Source: Methanobacteriota archaeon (GTDB lineage: Archaea; Thermoplasmatota; E2; JACPAO01; JAHWKR01). Taken from it: DNA of 38,465 nt. Position 1 is the stretch's first letter. The number at the start of each line of letters is the position of its first letter. The translations under genes and the position numbers were made by a program. The stretch is taken from positions 1-38,465 of the forward strand of contig JAHWKR010000034.1 in assembly GCA_019347805.1 (NCBI GenBank), read 5' to 3'. The notes under the pieces are model-generated. The model was not told where the DNA came from. It worked only from the letters and a program-made list of their open reading frames with translations, and ran no database searches. Shown piece by piece: positions 1 to 7,503 of the stretch.

Positions 1-237
1 GTGGGCCGGGGCGACTTCCGGATCGCACGTCACATCGCCGAGACGGCCGCGGTACCCCTCTCGGAGGTCATGCGGCCAGACTTCCAGCGCTGGCTCGGCG
101 GTTTTGAGGACGTCGAGGCGCATGTGCGGCGCAGTATGGCGCTCGTACGTGGTCACCCCTACATGCCGAAGGAGCTCGAAGTGGTGGGACTCGTCTACGA
201 CAACGACTCCGGCCGCATCACACCGGTCGAGATCTAA
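1..237 (+). CDS. Beta-class carbonic anhydrase, C-terminal fragment
   Basis: Seventy-eight residues continue from beyond the left edge of the window, so the true start is not visible and the first GTG is probably an internal valine codon. The segment VRRSMALVRGHPYMP followed by VVGLVYDNDSGRI resembles the last helix and strand of beta carbonic anhydrases, where a helix of the type V-R-x-S-x-x-x-L-x-x-x-P is followed by a G-x-V-Y-D-x-x-(S/T)-G-R-(L/I) strand. The family interconverts CO2 and bicarbonate with a zinc ion, but the zinc ligands would lie upstream, so activity cannot be judged. The stop codon overlaps the stop of the convergent HAD gene by four bases. Confidence is moderate because only the tail is seen. 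Confidence 0.6.
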   Translation: MGRGDFRIARHIAETAAVPLSEVMRPDFQRWLGGFEDVEAHVRRSMALVRGHPYMPKELEVVGLVYDNDSGRITPVEI

Positions 238-1013
238 CCGGCACGCGTCCGCTCCGTGACCTGCGTCCTGCCACTATGTGTCTCATGTCCGTTCCCCGCC
301 TGGTGGACGACACGTGGGACAGGACGGAGGTCGCGTACGACAGGGCCGGCGACGGTGCGCGCGCCATGGCGGTCGACGAGGACCGTGCGGAGGATCCCGG
401 CTCCACGTGCGCCTTCTACATCCCGCTCGTAGGAATCACCGACCATGACGACCTCGGAGGCGGGGATCCCCGTCCTTTCGAGCGCGAGCCGGAAGAGGGC
501 GGGATGCGGCTTCGCGTGGCCCGCCTCCTCGGCGGAGACGGCGAGGTCGATGTAGGGTTCGATGCCGACCGCTGGGATGACGTCCTCGAGCATGTAACGG
601 TCGGCGTCGGTGACGATGCCGATGAGGACGTTGTCCGATTGCAGTTCCTTGAGCGTGTCGACGACCTCCGGATAGGCGCGCCAGGTGCGTCTCTGGATGT
701 CGAGGTAGGTGTCCCAGAACCAGGCGATGTCCTTCTCGGTCGGGACGATGCCGTGGTGCACGAGCAAGCCACTCCAGACCTCTTTCGCGGCTTCCTGGAA
801 CGGGATGAAGGTGGCCGGTTCGTCGTCCTCCTCGGGTTCGCCACGGAGGACCTCCATGAACGCGAGCGTAAACTCACCGGAGAGCTCTTCCGGGTCGTTC
901 GTGAGCCTGAACCGATCGACGGTCTCGGCCATGATGCCGTCGAGCGCTTCGTAGTCGCTCTCCTCGTCTAGGAGGGTGCCGACGAGGTCGAACAGCACGA
1001 GACGGACGGACAC
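234..1013 (-). CDS. HAD superfamily hydrolase (subfamily IA)
   Basis: A 259-residue haloacid dehalogenase-like phosphatase. Motif I is FDLVGTLLDEE near residue 8, which keeps the nucleophile Asp but has Val where most phosphatases have the second, acid-base Asp. Motif II is the Thr of GIVTDADR, motif III the Lys of HAKPHPALF, and motif IV is GDSYERD. A helical cap of about 90 residues lies between motifs I and II. The last 30 residues are polar and probably disordered. The start is GTG, chosen because motif I follows directly. It lies 58 bases after a lipoprotein gene on the same strand. The substrate cannot be read from the sequence. The DxV motif also occurs in dehalogenase-like members, so phosphatase activity is not certain. 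Confidence 0.85.
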   Translation of the reverse strand: MSVRLVLFDLVGTLLDEESDYEALDGIMAETVDRFRLTNDPEELSGEFTLAFMEVLRGEPEEDDEPATFIPFQEAAKEVWSGLLVHHGIVPTEKDIAWFWDTYLDIQRRTWRAYPEVVDTLKELQSDNVLIGIVTDADRYMLEDVIPAVGIEPYIDLAVSAEEAGHAKPHPALFRLALERTGIPASEVVMVGDSYERDVEGARGAGILRTVLVDRHGARTVAGPVVRDLRPVPRVVHQAGNGHETHSGRTQVTERTRAG

Positions 1014-1071
1014 ATGCCCTCATGGGGCCTCTTGGTCCTTGAAGGCTACGGAGGCCTGACCGATATGGCCG

Positions 1072-2118
1072 TCAATCCATGAGGACGGTGACGGTGTACG
1101 CCACGTTGACGCCAGAAAACAGCGTGACGCGCAGCACCAGGTTCTCTCCCCGGAGGCCTTCGACGGTCGAGCGCCCGAGCAGGATGGTCTCGGTCCCCGT
1201 GGGGGTATGGCCGCCGGCGATCGCTTCGCCACCGGCGGTGTAGAGGTCCACGTCAAGGTCGGCGTCCTCGCTCGGACCATCGGTCTGTTCGAGACGGACC
1301 TCGATGAGCGTCGTGTTGTCCCCGACGGTGAAGCCGTGGTGGTTGTAATGCTCACCGGGTTCGCTGCGCGCCGCGGTCGCGGGAAAACCGGGCCCTGCGA
1401 GTGAACTGGAGAAACCCGTCGGTTCCGCGGCGCTGATGTTGGCGAGGGGGTCCTCGGTTAGGTTGTGCCGCGTATAGGTGATGGCGGATGGGGTGTCGCC
1501 GCCGTACAGGAGCTTGAGGGTGCCCGATTCCTCGTGGGCGAGGCCTGAGATGAGATAGATCCGCACCGATTCCCCGGCAGGTACGAAGACCGGTGCCTTG
1601 GTGCCGAACTCGAGGGTGAACTCGACCTTGAGCGGTGTGCCGGCGACGATGACGTCGTTGTTGGTCTGGATCGCGTTGAGGGCCATGGCATACGTGGAGC
1701 CGACCCACACGCCGTGGTCGAACGCTCCGGCCGAGGGCACGGCGGAATCGGTGGCGAGCCAGTAGGTGATCTTGACGGGTTCGGGGCCGAGCGCGATCGG
1801 GACATCGGTCGACTCCGACTCGAAGGTGAGGAAGCTGCAGGGACGTGTGACGAAGCACGACGAATAGCTCCCCGCCATCGGCATGCTTCCGGCAGCGGGG
1901 GCTTGTGCGACCAGACCGGAGCCGTCCAGGTAGAGCGTCTCCTCGACCGGGGTCTGGTCGATGAGTGGCTCGGCGGTGACCGTTTCGCTTTCGTCGCCGT
2001 TCGGGCCCTCCGTGACAAGCTCCGGGTCGTCGGACGGCTTTTCGGCGTCGCCGTCGGTGCAACCGGCGAAGACGACCGCGAGGAGCAGGAGGATCATGAT
2101 GTGGAACGGGGTCCGCAT
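1072..2118 (-). CDS. Secreted lipoprotein of unknown function
   Basis: A 348-residue exported protein. It opens with MRTPFHIMILLLLAVVFAGC, a short charged N-terminus, a hydrophobic core and a lipobox (VFAGC) giving a predicted lipidated Cys at residue 20. A Glu/Asp/Pro/Thr-rich spacer of about 40 residues follows, as in many archaeal lipoproteins tethered to the membrane. The body is beta-rich with many acidic and Gly residues. The C-terminal 90 residues, with DADLDVDLYTAGGE and a final beta-rich stretch ending in VTVLMD, resemble a pre-peptidase C-terminal (PPC) type beta-sandwich, which is inference. The ATG at 2118 is preferred over a longer frame beginning at 2205 because it places the signal peptide at the N-terminus and fits the TATA-like box at 2148-2157. 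No enzymatic motif was recognised. Confidence 0.8.
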   Translation of the reverse strand: MRTPFHIMILLLLAVVFAGCTDGDAEKPSDDPELVTEGPNGDESETVTAEPLIDQTPVEETLYLDGSGLVAQAPAAGSMPMAGSYSSCFVTRPCSFLTFESESTDVPIALGPEPVKITYWLATDSAVPSAGAFDHGVWVGSTYAMALNAIQTNNDVIVAGTPLKVEFTLEFGTKAPVFVPAGESVRIYLISGLAHEESGTLKLLYGGDTPSAITYTRHNLTEDPLANISAAEPTGFSSSLAGPGFPATAARSEPGEHYNHHGFTVGDNTTLIEVRLEQTDGPSEDADLDVDLYTAGGEAIAGGHTPTGTETILLGRSTVEGLRGENLVLRVTLFSGVNVAYTVTVLMD

Positions 2119-2147
2119 AGGCACCACACGGTACGTGCGGCTCGGTG

Positions 2148-2157
2148 CATAAATACA
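2148..2157 (-). promoter_or_regulatory. TATA-like promoter of the lipoprotein gene
   Basis: On the minus strand the sequence reads TGTATTTATG, 30-39 bases before the ATG at 2118. This implies a transcript with a leader of only a few bases. It forms a divergent promoter pair with the box at 2219-2226. Confidence 0.6.
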
Positions 2158-2218
2158 TTGACGGGTCACAGACAGACACGCGGCCGCGGCGTCCGAGCCC
2201 GCCACGGCCTATCCGCAC

Positions 2219-2226
2219 GCTTAAGA
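2219..2226 (+). promoter_or_regulatory. TATA-like promoter of the zinc-ribbon membrane protein
   Basis: GCTTAAGA lies 27-34 bases before the ATG at 2253, the distance expected for a leaderless archaeal transcript. It supports the start at 2253 over an in-frame ATG at 2145. Confidence 0.5.
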
Positions 2227-2252
2227 AGGACGCTGGGACGTCTCCGCCTTGG

Positions 2253-3167
2253 ATGCACCCTTCACCCCCTGGATCCTTGAGCCATGCGACCCGGCCGGAC
2301 CTGTTCCGGGACGATGCCGGCAACCTGGCCACGTTCGCGTTGCCGCTCCTTCTCGGCTCGATGGGGATGACGCTCCTTGCCGTCGGTGCCATCATGAGCC
2401 TCGTCCCGCTCGTCCTGACCGGTGCGGGGCTGACCGTCGTCGGCTTCGCGGCTTACCTGATCGGTGAGGGTGTACGGCAATCGGAGTTGCGGGCGGCGCG
2501 GAAGCACAAGGGGGCCGAACGCCCGCGGACGGAGCCGAGGCGGCAGCGGCCGGGCCGGCCGGTCGCCGAACGGAGCCCGCTCGCCGATGCGGCCGTCGCG
2601 GCCTTGTCGGGCGAGACGAAAAGCGGCGGCATCTGGCCACCGTTGCCGTCCACCGCCGGCGGCAGACCACAGGGCGCCCCGGTCTCTTATTGGGAACCCG
2701 GCACCAAGGTGGCGACCGACGCGTTCGATGACGGTGACGAGGCATTCGTGGATCTCGAACTCGTCGAGACGGCGCCTGCTTCGCGCTCCCCCGTGGCCCA
2801 CACCCATGGCGGTCCGTCGGTGCTTGTCGCCGAGGCGGACGACGACGGGCCGAGCCGTGACTACCGCATCTGGCCCGGCGCGAAGGACGTCGGCCGTTGG
2901 AGCCACTTCACGGGTGAGTCGAGCCGCTCGGAACGCTACACGCGGGAGGACCTCTCCGAACGCATGAAAGAACGGCGTGCGCGGATCACGAAGGACCTCC
3001 CGACGGTGGGTGCCATCCTGGCCGCCCCTGGAGCCGATGAGCGCGATGCAAAGAAGGGGATGTCGCGCGGCAAGTGCTCACGCTGCGAGGCGGCGCTCTG
3101 GGCACCGGACAAGCGGCCCATCACGCTCAAGTGCCCCGGTTGTGGCCACAAGGCGCGGCTGTATTGA
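2253..3167 (+). CDS. Membrane protein with C-terminal zinc ribbon
   Basis: A 304-residue protein not assigned to a named family. Residues about 26-75 form two hydrophobic helices (around LATFALPLLLGSMGM and LVPLVLTGAGLTVVG). Next comes a basic segment rich in Arg, Lys and Pro, then a long low-complexity acidic linker, and finally a zinc ribbon made of CSRC and CPGC with 22 residues between the two pairs. The ribbon and linker would sit on one side of the membrane, probably the cytoplasm by the positive-inside rule. Zinc ribbons of this kind often bind nucleic acid or protein partners, but nothing here shows which. The gene converges on purK with 13 bases between the stops. It is divergent from the lipoprotein gene. 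Confidence 0.75.
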   Translation: MHPSPPGSLSHATRPDLFRDDAGNLATFALPLLLGSMGMTLLAVGAIMSLVPLVLTGAGLTVVGFAAYLIGEGVRQSELRAARKHKGAERPRTEPRRQRPGRPVAERSPLADAAVAALSGETKSGGIWPPLPSTAGGRPQGAPVSYWEPGTKVATDAFDDGDEAFVDLELVETAPASRSPVAHTHGGPSVLVAEADDDGPSRDYRIWPGAKDVGRWSHFTGESSRSERYTREDLSERMKERRARITKDLPTVGAILAAPGADERDAKKGMSRGKCSRCEAALWAPDKRPITLKCPGCGHKARLY

Positions 3168-3180
3168 TCCTTGCTCGTCA

Positions 3181-4347
3181 TCATCGGGCGGTCTTCGCCT
3201 CGGGCCCGGTTGTCTGGGTGCCCGCCGTGGCCAGTATGTCATGCATCGCTTCTGCACGTTCGAGGGCACGCCCCGAATCATCGGCCATGACGAGGATATG
3301 TCCCATCTTTCGTCCGGGGCGTGCGTGGCGCTTTCCGTATAGGTGGAGCCGGGCGTCGGGGTGTCGCAGGACGCCCTCCCAGTCGGGACCACCGGTCCAA
3401 AGGTCGCCGAGGAGGTTGACCATGGCGGCGGGTCGGGTGAGGGTCGGGTCGCCAAGGGCCAGGCCGCACACCGCGCGCAGGTGTTGTTCGAACTGGCTGG
3501 TCGTCGCCGCGCCGAGGGTGTAGTGTCCCGAGTTGTGGGTGCGGGGGGCGACCTCGTTGATGAGGAGCGTGTCGTCCGCGACGAACATCTCGACGGCGGC
3601 GACGCCGACATGGCCGAGCGCCTCGATGGTGCGGATGGCGATGTGTTCCGCTTCCTTGGCGAGTTCGATCGGTACAGCGGCGGGGGCGCGGGTCGTGTGC
3701 AGGACGCCGTCGCGGTGGACGTTCTCCGCGAGCGGCCAGATGGCGATGGTGCCGTCGACGCCGCGCGCAAGGAGCACGGAGACCTCCTTGTCGAACGGGA
3801 CGAAGGCCTCCAATACGGCGGGCACGCCCACTTCCGCCCAGGCTTGCTGGGCCTCTTCGGGCGAACGGATGCGTGCCTGCCCTTTGCCGTCGTAGCCACC
3901 GCGGCGGCTTTTCAGCACAGCAGGATGACCGACCTCGGCGAGGGCTTCGCGCAGCGAATCGGGTCCGTCGACGGCCGCGAAGCGCGGTTGCGGGAGGTCG
4001 TGTTCGGCGAGGAAGCGGCGTTGGGCGAGCCGGTCCTGGATGTTCCGCAGGACATCGGCACCGGGATGGAGCGGCGCGACCCGTGCCACCTCGTCGAGCA
4101 CGTCGGCGGGGATGTGTTCGGTCTCGAGCGTGACCACATCGCAGCCTTCGGCCAACCGCACGGCGGCCGCGGCGTCGGCGAAGGGCGCTTCGATGTAGTG
4201 GTCGGCGCGTTTGGCTGACGGGCAGTCGGGGTCGGGGTCGAGGATGTGGACCTCGTAGCCCATGCGGTGCGCCTCGTAGAGGAGCATCCGACCGAGCTGG
4301 CCACCGCCAAGGACCCCGATGGTGGCCCCGGGCAGCAGCCGCTTCAC
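3181..4347 (-). CDS. purK: N5-carboxyaminoimidazole ribonucleotide synthetase
   Basis: A 388-residue ATP-grasp enzyme that carboxylates AIR with bicarbonate and ATP to N5-CAIR in purine synthesis. The N-terminal preATP-grasp domain begins [17 protein letters not shown]. The ATP-grasp core follows with [14 protein letters not shown] (ATP-binding loop), [13 protein letters not shown] and the metal-binding strand [23 protein letters not shown]. The C-terminal PurK domain includes MVNLLGD and LHLYGK. Length fits the family. The start is GTG, overlapping the purE stop as GTGA, so PurE and PurK are translationally coupled. PurE uses the unstable product of PurK, which explains the pairing. Very confident. 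Confidence 0.97.
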   Translation of the reverse strand: MKRLLPGATIGVLGGGQLGRMLLYEAHRMGYEVHILDPDPDCPSAKRADHYIEAPFADAAAAVRLAEGCDVVTLETEHIPADVLDEVARVAPLHPGADVLRNIQDRLAQRRFLAEHDLPQPRFAAVDGPDSLREALAEVGHPAVLKSRRGGYDGKGQARIRSPEEAQQAWAEVGVPAVLEAFVPFDKEVSVLLARGVDGTIAIWPLAENVHRDGVLHTTRAPAAVPIELAKEAEHIAIRTIEALGHVGVAAVEMFVADDTLLINEVAPRTHNSGHYTLGAATTSQFEQHLRAVCGLALGDPTLTRPAAMVNLLGDLWTGGPDWEGVLRHPDARLHLYGKRHARPGRKMGHILVMADDSGRALERAEAMHDILATAGTQTTGPEAKTAR

Positions 4348-4826
4348 AGCTTCTCCCCCAGGACCCGGTCGCGTTGGGCGTCGCGCATCGACTTGAGACG
4401 GGCGCGCACGTCTCCGTCGGAGAGGGCGACGATCTGGGCGGCGAGCAGTCCGGCGTTGGCGGCCCCTGCGGTCCCGATGGCGAGTGTGCCGACGGGGATG
4501 CCCTTCGGCATCTGGACGATGGAGAGGAGGCTGTCGAGTCCGTTCAGCGCCTTCGACTGCACCGGCACGCCGAGGACGGGAAGGACGGTCTTGGCGGCGG
4601 CCATCCCCGGCAGGTGGGCCGCGCCGCCGGCGCCGGCGATGAGGACGCGGAGGCCGCGGGATTCCGCGGTCTCTGCGTATTCGAAGAGAAGGTCGGGGGT
4701 ACGGTGGGCGCTGACGACGCGCGCTTCATGGGGCACGCCGAGTTCCTCGAGGACCTCGGTGGCGGCGCGCATGGTGTCCCAGTCGCTCTTGCTGCCCATG
4801 ATGATCCCCACGAGCGGCTTGGCCAT
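4344..4826 (-). CDS. purE: N5-CAIR mutase
   Basis: A 160-residue class I PurE that moves the carboxyl group of N5-CAIR to carbon 4, giving CAIR. The signature GSKSDW lies near residue 11, followed by VVSAHRTPD with the catalytic-loop His, then [12 protein letters not shown] and the [22 protein letters not shown] loop region. These are typical of the octameric bacterial and archaeal class I enzyme rather than the class II AIR carboxylase. The ATG at 4826 is chosen because the family starts immediately before the first strand, and a TATA-like box lies 24-31 bases upstream. An in-frame extension to 5042 is Arg/Pro-rich and unlike the family. It is first in the purE-purK operon. Confidence 0.97.
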   Translation of the reverse strand: MAKPLVGIIMGSKSDWDTMRAATEVLEELGVPHEARVVSAHRTPDLLFEYAETAESRGLRVLIAGAGGAAHLPGMAAAKTVLPVLGVPVQSKALNGLDSLLSIVQMPKGIPVGTLAIGTAGAANAGLLAAQIVALSDGDVRARLKSMRDAQRDRVLGEKL

Positions 4827-4849
4827 GTCGGCGGCGACCGGAAACCGGG

Positions 4850-4857
4850 TTATGTGT
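4850..4857 (-). promoter_or_regulatory. TATA-like promoter of purE-purK
   Basis: The minus strand reads ACACATAA, 24-31 bases before the purE ATG, consistent with leaderless transcription. The 4858-5040 stretch between this box and the rps17e promoter is GC-rich, and I see no gene in it. Confidence 0.45.
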
Positions 4858-5044
4858 CTTGTGATGCGCGATGACGGGGACGGCCGTCGAAGAGGATCCG
4901 CCGTCTTGGCCGCTCGGTCGGCCCCTCCCGGTCGCGGCCGGTAGGCGATGTGGGATGTGCGCCGTCCTGGGCCGGTCCAGAGGGCCACGTGGGGACCAGC
5001 CGCCCTACGTCGCCCCCCGCTTCGCCGCGTCGGCCCCCTCAATT

Positions 5045-5053
5045 AATATATAT
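5045..5053 (+). promoter_or_regulatory. TATA box of rps17e
   Basis: AATATATAT is the clearest TATA box in the window and stands out from GC-rich flanks. With initiation about 25 bases downstream the leader would be about 60 bases, carrying the GGGAGG ribosome binding site at 5120-5125. Confidence 0.7.
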
Positions 5054-5134
5054 GGGACCCTGAATCGGCCGCATTGCTCCCGCCCTCGGGAGGGCCCGCT
5101 CGGGCCCGCGTCCGGGCTCGGGGAGGCGATTCCC

Positions 5135-5356
5135 ATGGGCAACATCCGTCAGACCTACATCAAGCGCGTCGCGATCGAACTCGTCCAGCGGTTCCCGGAC
5201 GAGTTCAACGTCGATTTCCAGCACAACAAGAAGCGCGCCTCCGAGCTCACCGACATGACCTCGAAGACGATGCGCAACCGTGTCGCCGGTTATATCACAC
5301 GCTACCGCGCCAACTACGAAGAGAAGGTCATCTACGCGGCCGCCGACGAGGCGTGA
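5135..5356 (+). CDS. rps17e: Small ribosomal subunit protein S17e
   Basis: A 73-residue protein of the archaeal/eukaryotic S17e family, which has no bacterial counterpart and binds the small-subunit head. The start [17 protein letters not shown] and the segment [15 protein letters not shown], followed by [18 protein letters not shown], match the family across its whole length of about 60-75 residues. The ATG at 5135 is preferred because the family begins there and GGGAGG lies nine bases upstream. A longer in-frame extension to 4871 is not supported. It is apparently a single-gene transcript: a strong TATA box precedes it, a GC-rich hairpin at 5376-5397 follows, and ribB has its own promoter. 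Confidence 0.96.
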   Translation: MGNIRQTYIKRVAIELVQRFPDEFNVDFQHNKKRASELTDMTSKTMRNRVAGYITRYRANYEEKVIYAAADEA

Positions 5357-5375
5357 TCCGGCGGCATGCCCATCC

Positions 5376-5397
5376 GGTCCGGTGGCGACACCGGACC
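5376..5397 (+). terminator. Hairpin between rps17e and ribB
   Basis: GGTCCGGTG and CACCGGACC pair perfectly over nine bases around a GCGA loop, which is a GNRA-type tetraloop in RNA. It starts 20 bases after the rps17e stop. No T-run follows, so it may stabilise the mRNA 3' end, assist termination, or be part of the ribB control region that adjoins it. Confidence 0.5.
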
Positions 5398-5400
5398 TAT

Positions 5401-5428
5401 TTACCCATCTACCGGTAGTTACCCATCT
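5401..5428 (+). promoter_or_regulatory. Putative operator of the riboflavin operon
   Basis: TTACCCATCT occurs twice, at 5401-5410 and 5419-5428, separated by a perfect ten-base palindrome CTACCGGTAG (5409-5418, overlapping the first copy by two bases). The element lies directly upstream of, and touching, the TATA-like box of ribB, where a bound protein would block or recruit TBP/TFB. Archaeal riboflavin genes in many euryarchaea are controlled by RbkR, a riboflavin kinase fused to a DNA-binding domain, at palindromic sites. Whether this matches an RbkR site is not checked, and no rbkR gene is in the window. Confidence 0.5.
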
Positions 5429-5436
5429 TTTACATA
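5429..5436 (+). promoter_or_regulatory. TATA-like promoter of ribB operon
   Basis: TTTACATA lies 33-40 bases before the ribB ATG at 5469, predicting a leader of fewer than ten bases. The candidate operator abuts it on the upstream side. Confidence 0.55.
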
Positions 5437-5468
5437 ACGCTCGGGGCTCCCACGCTCCGAGGCCCCCT

Positions 5469-6245
5469 ATGTCCCGCGAACCCGCCGTAGCGCCCCCTGC
5501 CATGACCCCGGCCCCTCCGCGCGGCACCCTCCCGGAAGAGGTCCTGGCCGCCGCCGACGCCCTGGCAAAAGGCGAGCCCATCCTGCTCTTCGACGAACGC
5601 GGCCGCGAGGAGGAGACCGACCTCTTCGTCCTCGCCGAGCACTGCACCCCCGAGAAGGTCCACATGCTGCGCCGCGACGGCGGGGGCCTCGTCTTCGTCG
5701 CCATGGAACGCGCCCCCGCCGACATCCTGGGCCTTCCGTTCCTCCACGATGTCCTCGACAGCGCCAAGGAGCGCTTCCCGGTGCTCGGTGAGACCGTCCC
5801 CCAGGGCCTCCCGTACGACGCGCGCTCCAGCTTCAGCCTCTGGGTCAACCACCGCGACACCTACACCGGCATCACCGACGTCGACCGCTCGCGCACCATC
5901 ACCGCCCTCGCCGAGACCGCCACCGACGCCATGCGCCTCGATGACCCGCGCCGCGGCCCCGTCATGTTCGGCGAACGCTTCCGCTCGCCCGGCCATGTCT
6001 CCATCTGTGTCGGACACAGCCAAGGCCTCCACGGACGACACGGTCACACCGAACTCGCCACCGCCCTTGCCGCAATCGGTGGCGCCACCCCGGTCGTCGC
6101 CGGTTGCGAGATGCTCGACGGCACCACCGGCCGCGCGCGGAATATTTCCGATGCCGAGAAATACGCCCGCTCCAATGGACTGCTGTTCCTGGACGGCGAG
6201 ACCCTGATCGAGGCGTTCCGGACATGGCGGCCGACCGCGAGATGA
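5469..6245 (+). CDS. ribB: 3,4-dihydroxy-2-butanone 4-phosphate synthase
   Basis: A 258-residue enzyme converting ribulose 5-phosphate to dihydroxybutanone phosphate plus formate, the four-carbon unit of lumazine. Visible family motifs are the acidic metal/substrate loop FDERGREEETDL (about residues 41-52), RDTYTGITDVDRSRTI (about 129-144) and GRHGHTELATAL (about 189-200), whose His and Glu act in metal binding and catalysis. There is no GTP cyclohydrolase II domain, as expected in archaea, which use a different route from GTP. An insertion of about 25 residues around LGLPFLHDVLDSAKERFPV makes it slightly longer than the bacterial enzyme. The ATG at 5469 fits the promoter; an alternative ATG is at 5502. 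The stop overlaps ribL as ATGA. Confidence 0.95.
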   Translation: MSREPAVAPPAMTPAPPRGTLPEEVLAAADALAKGEPILLFDERGREEETDLFVLAEHCTPEKVHMLRRDGGGLVFVAMERAPADILGLPFLHDVLDSAKERFPVLGETVPQGLPYDARSSFSLWVNHRDTYTGITDVDRSRTITALAETATDAMRLDDPRRGPVMFGERFRSPGHVSICVGHSQGLHGRHGHTELATALAAIGGATPVVAGCEMLDGTTGRARNISDAEKYARSNGLLFLDGETLIEAFRTWRPTAR

Positions 6246-6946
6246 ACGAGGACGACAAGGCCCACGAGGCCTATCCCGGCGCGCCTGTCGCGCTCGACGA
6301 CTCCGAGCGCATCCGCCGCGACGCCGAACGTTGTCACATCCTGCCACCCAAGAAGGGCGTGCGCGTGATGACCCAGGGCGTCTTCGACATCCTGCACCTT
6401 GGTCATCTGCACTATTTCCAGGCCGCGCGCGCGCTCGGCGACGAACTCGTCGTCGTCCTCGCCCGTGACGAGACCGTGGCCAAGAACAAGCACGCGCCCA
6501 TCTTCAACGAAGAGGCCCGACGCGAACTCGTCGAGTCGCTCGATCCCGTCGACCATGCCGTATTGGGCCACAAGGGCGACTTCTATCGCGTCGTCGTCGA
6601 GACACGTCCCGACATCATCGCCATCGGTTACGACCAACCCTACGATGCCGACGCCATCGAGAGCGAGTGCGCAAGACGTGGGCTCCAGGTACGCGTCGAA
6701 CGGTTGCCGCACATGGATTTCGACCTCGATTCGACCCGCAAGGTGGTCGAGGCGATCGGTGAGCGACTCGCGCGCCGGGAACTCTACACGCCGTCCGCGG
6801 ACCAGGTGCGCCTGGAGGACTCAGGCATCGAGGTCGGGACCGACAAGGATGCTCCGCCGAAGACCGGCGACCATGCCGCCCGCAAGGTCAACCGGCCACG
6901 CGACAAGCAGGATGCAGGAGAGATGACCAAGGAGGGCGCGGCATGA
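6242..6946 (+). CDS. ribL: FAD synthetase (RibL-type nucleotidyltransferase)
   Basis: A 234-residue cytidylyltransferase-fold enzyme. The archaeal RibL family adenylates FMN to FAD. The nucleotide-binding signature GVFDILHLGHLHYFQ lies at about residues 46-60 (HLGH at 52-55), and DSTRKVVEAIG near 163-173 takes the place of the usual ISSTRI motif. The core is flanked by an N-terminal 35-residue extension and a C-terminal highly charged tail of about 50 residues (Lys/Asp/Arg-rich, after LYTPSADQ) that look disordered. The ATG at 6242 overlaps the ribB stop as ATGA; an in-frame ATG at 6224 is possible. The neighbouring rib genes favour FAD synthetase over glycerol-phosphate cytidylyltransferase, which shares the fold. 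Confidence 0.88.
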   Translation: MNEDDKAHEAYPGAPVALDDSERIRRDAERCHILPPKKGVRVMTQGVFDILHLGHLHYFQAARALGDELVVVLARDETVAKNKHAPIFNEEARRELVESLDPVDHAVLGHKGDFYRVVVETRPDIIAIGYDQPYDADAIESECARRGLQVRVERLPHMDFDLDSTRKVVEAIGERLARRELYTPSADQVRLEDSGIEVGTDKDAPPKTGDHAARKVNRPRDKQDAGEMTKEGAA

Positions 6947-7503
6947 TCCGCATCGGCGTGGTCGACACCACGTTCGCCCGCGCCGACATGGGCGGCGAGG
7001 CGGTCTCCACACTGCGCGCGCTCGGCACCGGGTTCCGTGTCCTGCGCCGCACCGTCCCCGGCATCAAGGACCTCCCGGTCGCCTGCAAGAAACTCATCGA
7101 GGAAGAGGACTGTCGCCTCGTCATGGCGCTCGGCATGCCCGGTGCGAAACCGATCGACAAGACCTGCGCCCACGAGGCGACGCAGGGGCTCATCCAGGCC
7201 CAACTCATGACGAACACGCACATCCTCGAGGTCTTCGTGCACGAGGACGAAGCCGAGGACGCACGAACGCTGCACGACCTGCTCCTTGCGCGCACGCGCG
7301 ACCATTGTCAGAACGCCTACGACATGCTGTTCCGGCCTGATGCCCTCACCGCTCGCGCCGGGAGCGGCGTCCGGCAGGGCTACACGAGCGTCGGGTCGGC
7401 CCTCGCCCCCGCGGCGCGCAGCGACATGGGCACCGGCCCCCTCCATGGCACGAAGGCTTCCACGGGGAGCCCGTCGAGCGGTACATCGGGGGTGAAACAT
7501 TGA
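6943..7503 (+). CDS. ribC: Riboflavin synthase, archaeal type
   Basis: A 186-residue protein of the archaeal riboflavin synthase family, which is homologous to lumazine synthase and unrelated to bacterial RibE. It dismutates two 6,7-dimethyl-8-ribityllumazine molecules to riboflavin. The N-terminus IGVVDTTFARADMG and the later segments RRTVPGIKDLPVACKKLIE, MALGMPGAKPIDKTCAHEA and NTHILEVFVHEDEAED follow the family well. The catalytic domain ends near residue 140; the last 45 residues are Gly/Ser/Thr/Ala-rich and probably disordered, which is unusual. AAGGAGGG lies eight bases before the ATG, and the start overlaps the ribL stop as ATGA. The stop overlaps the TTG start of ribH. Confidence 0.94.
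   Translation: MIRIGVVDTTFARADMGGEAVSTLRALGTGFRVLRRTVPGIKDLPVACKKLIEEEDCRLVMALGMPGAKPIDKTCAHEATQGLIQAQLMTNTHILEVFVHEDEAEDARTLHDLLLARTRDHCQNAYDMLFRPDALTARAGSGVRQGYTSVGSALAPAARSDMGTGPLHGTKASTGSPSSGTSGVKH

Noticed and set aside
5431..5442. Identical 12 bases (TACATAACGCTC) in the ribB and rpl10e promoters (also 27004-27015)
   Set aside because: In a window of this size many 12-base matches are expected by chance (several dozen pairs), so identity alone means little, though both lie at promoters.
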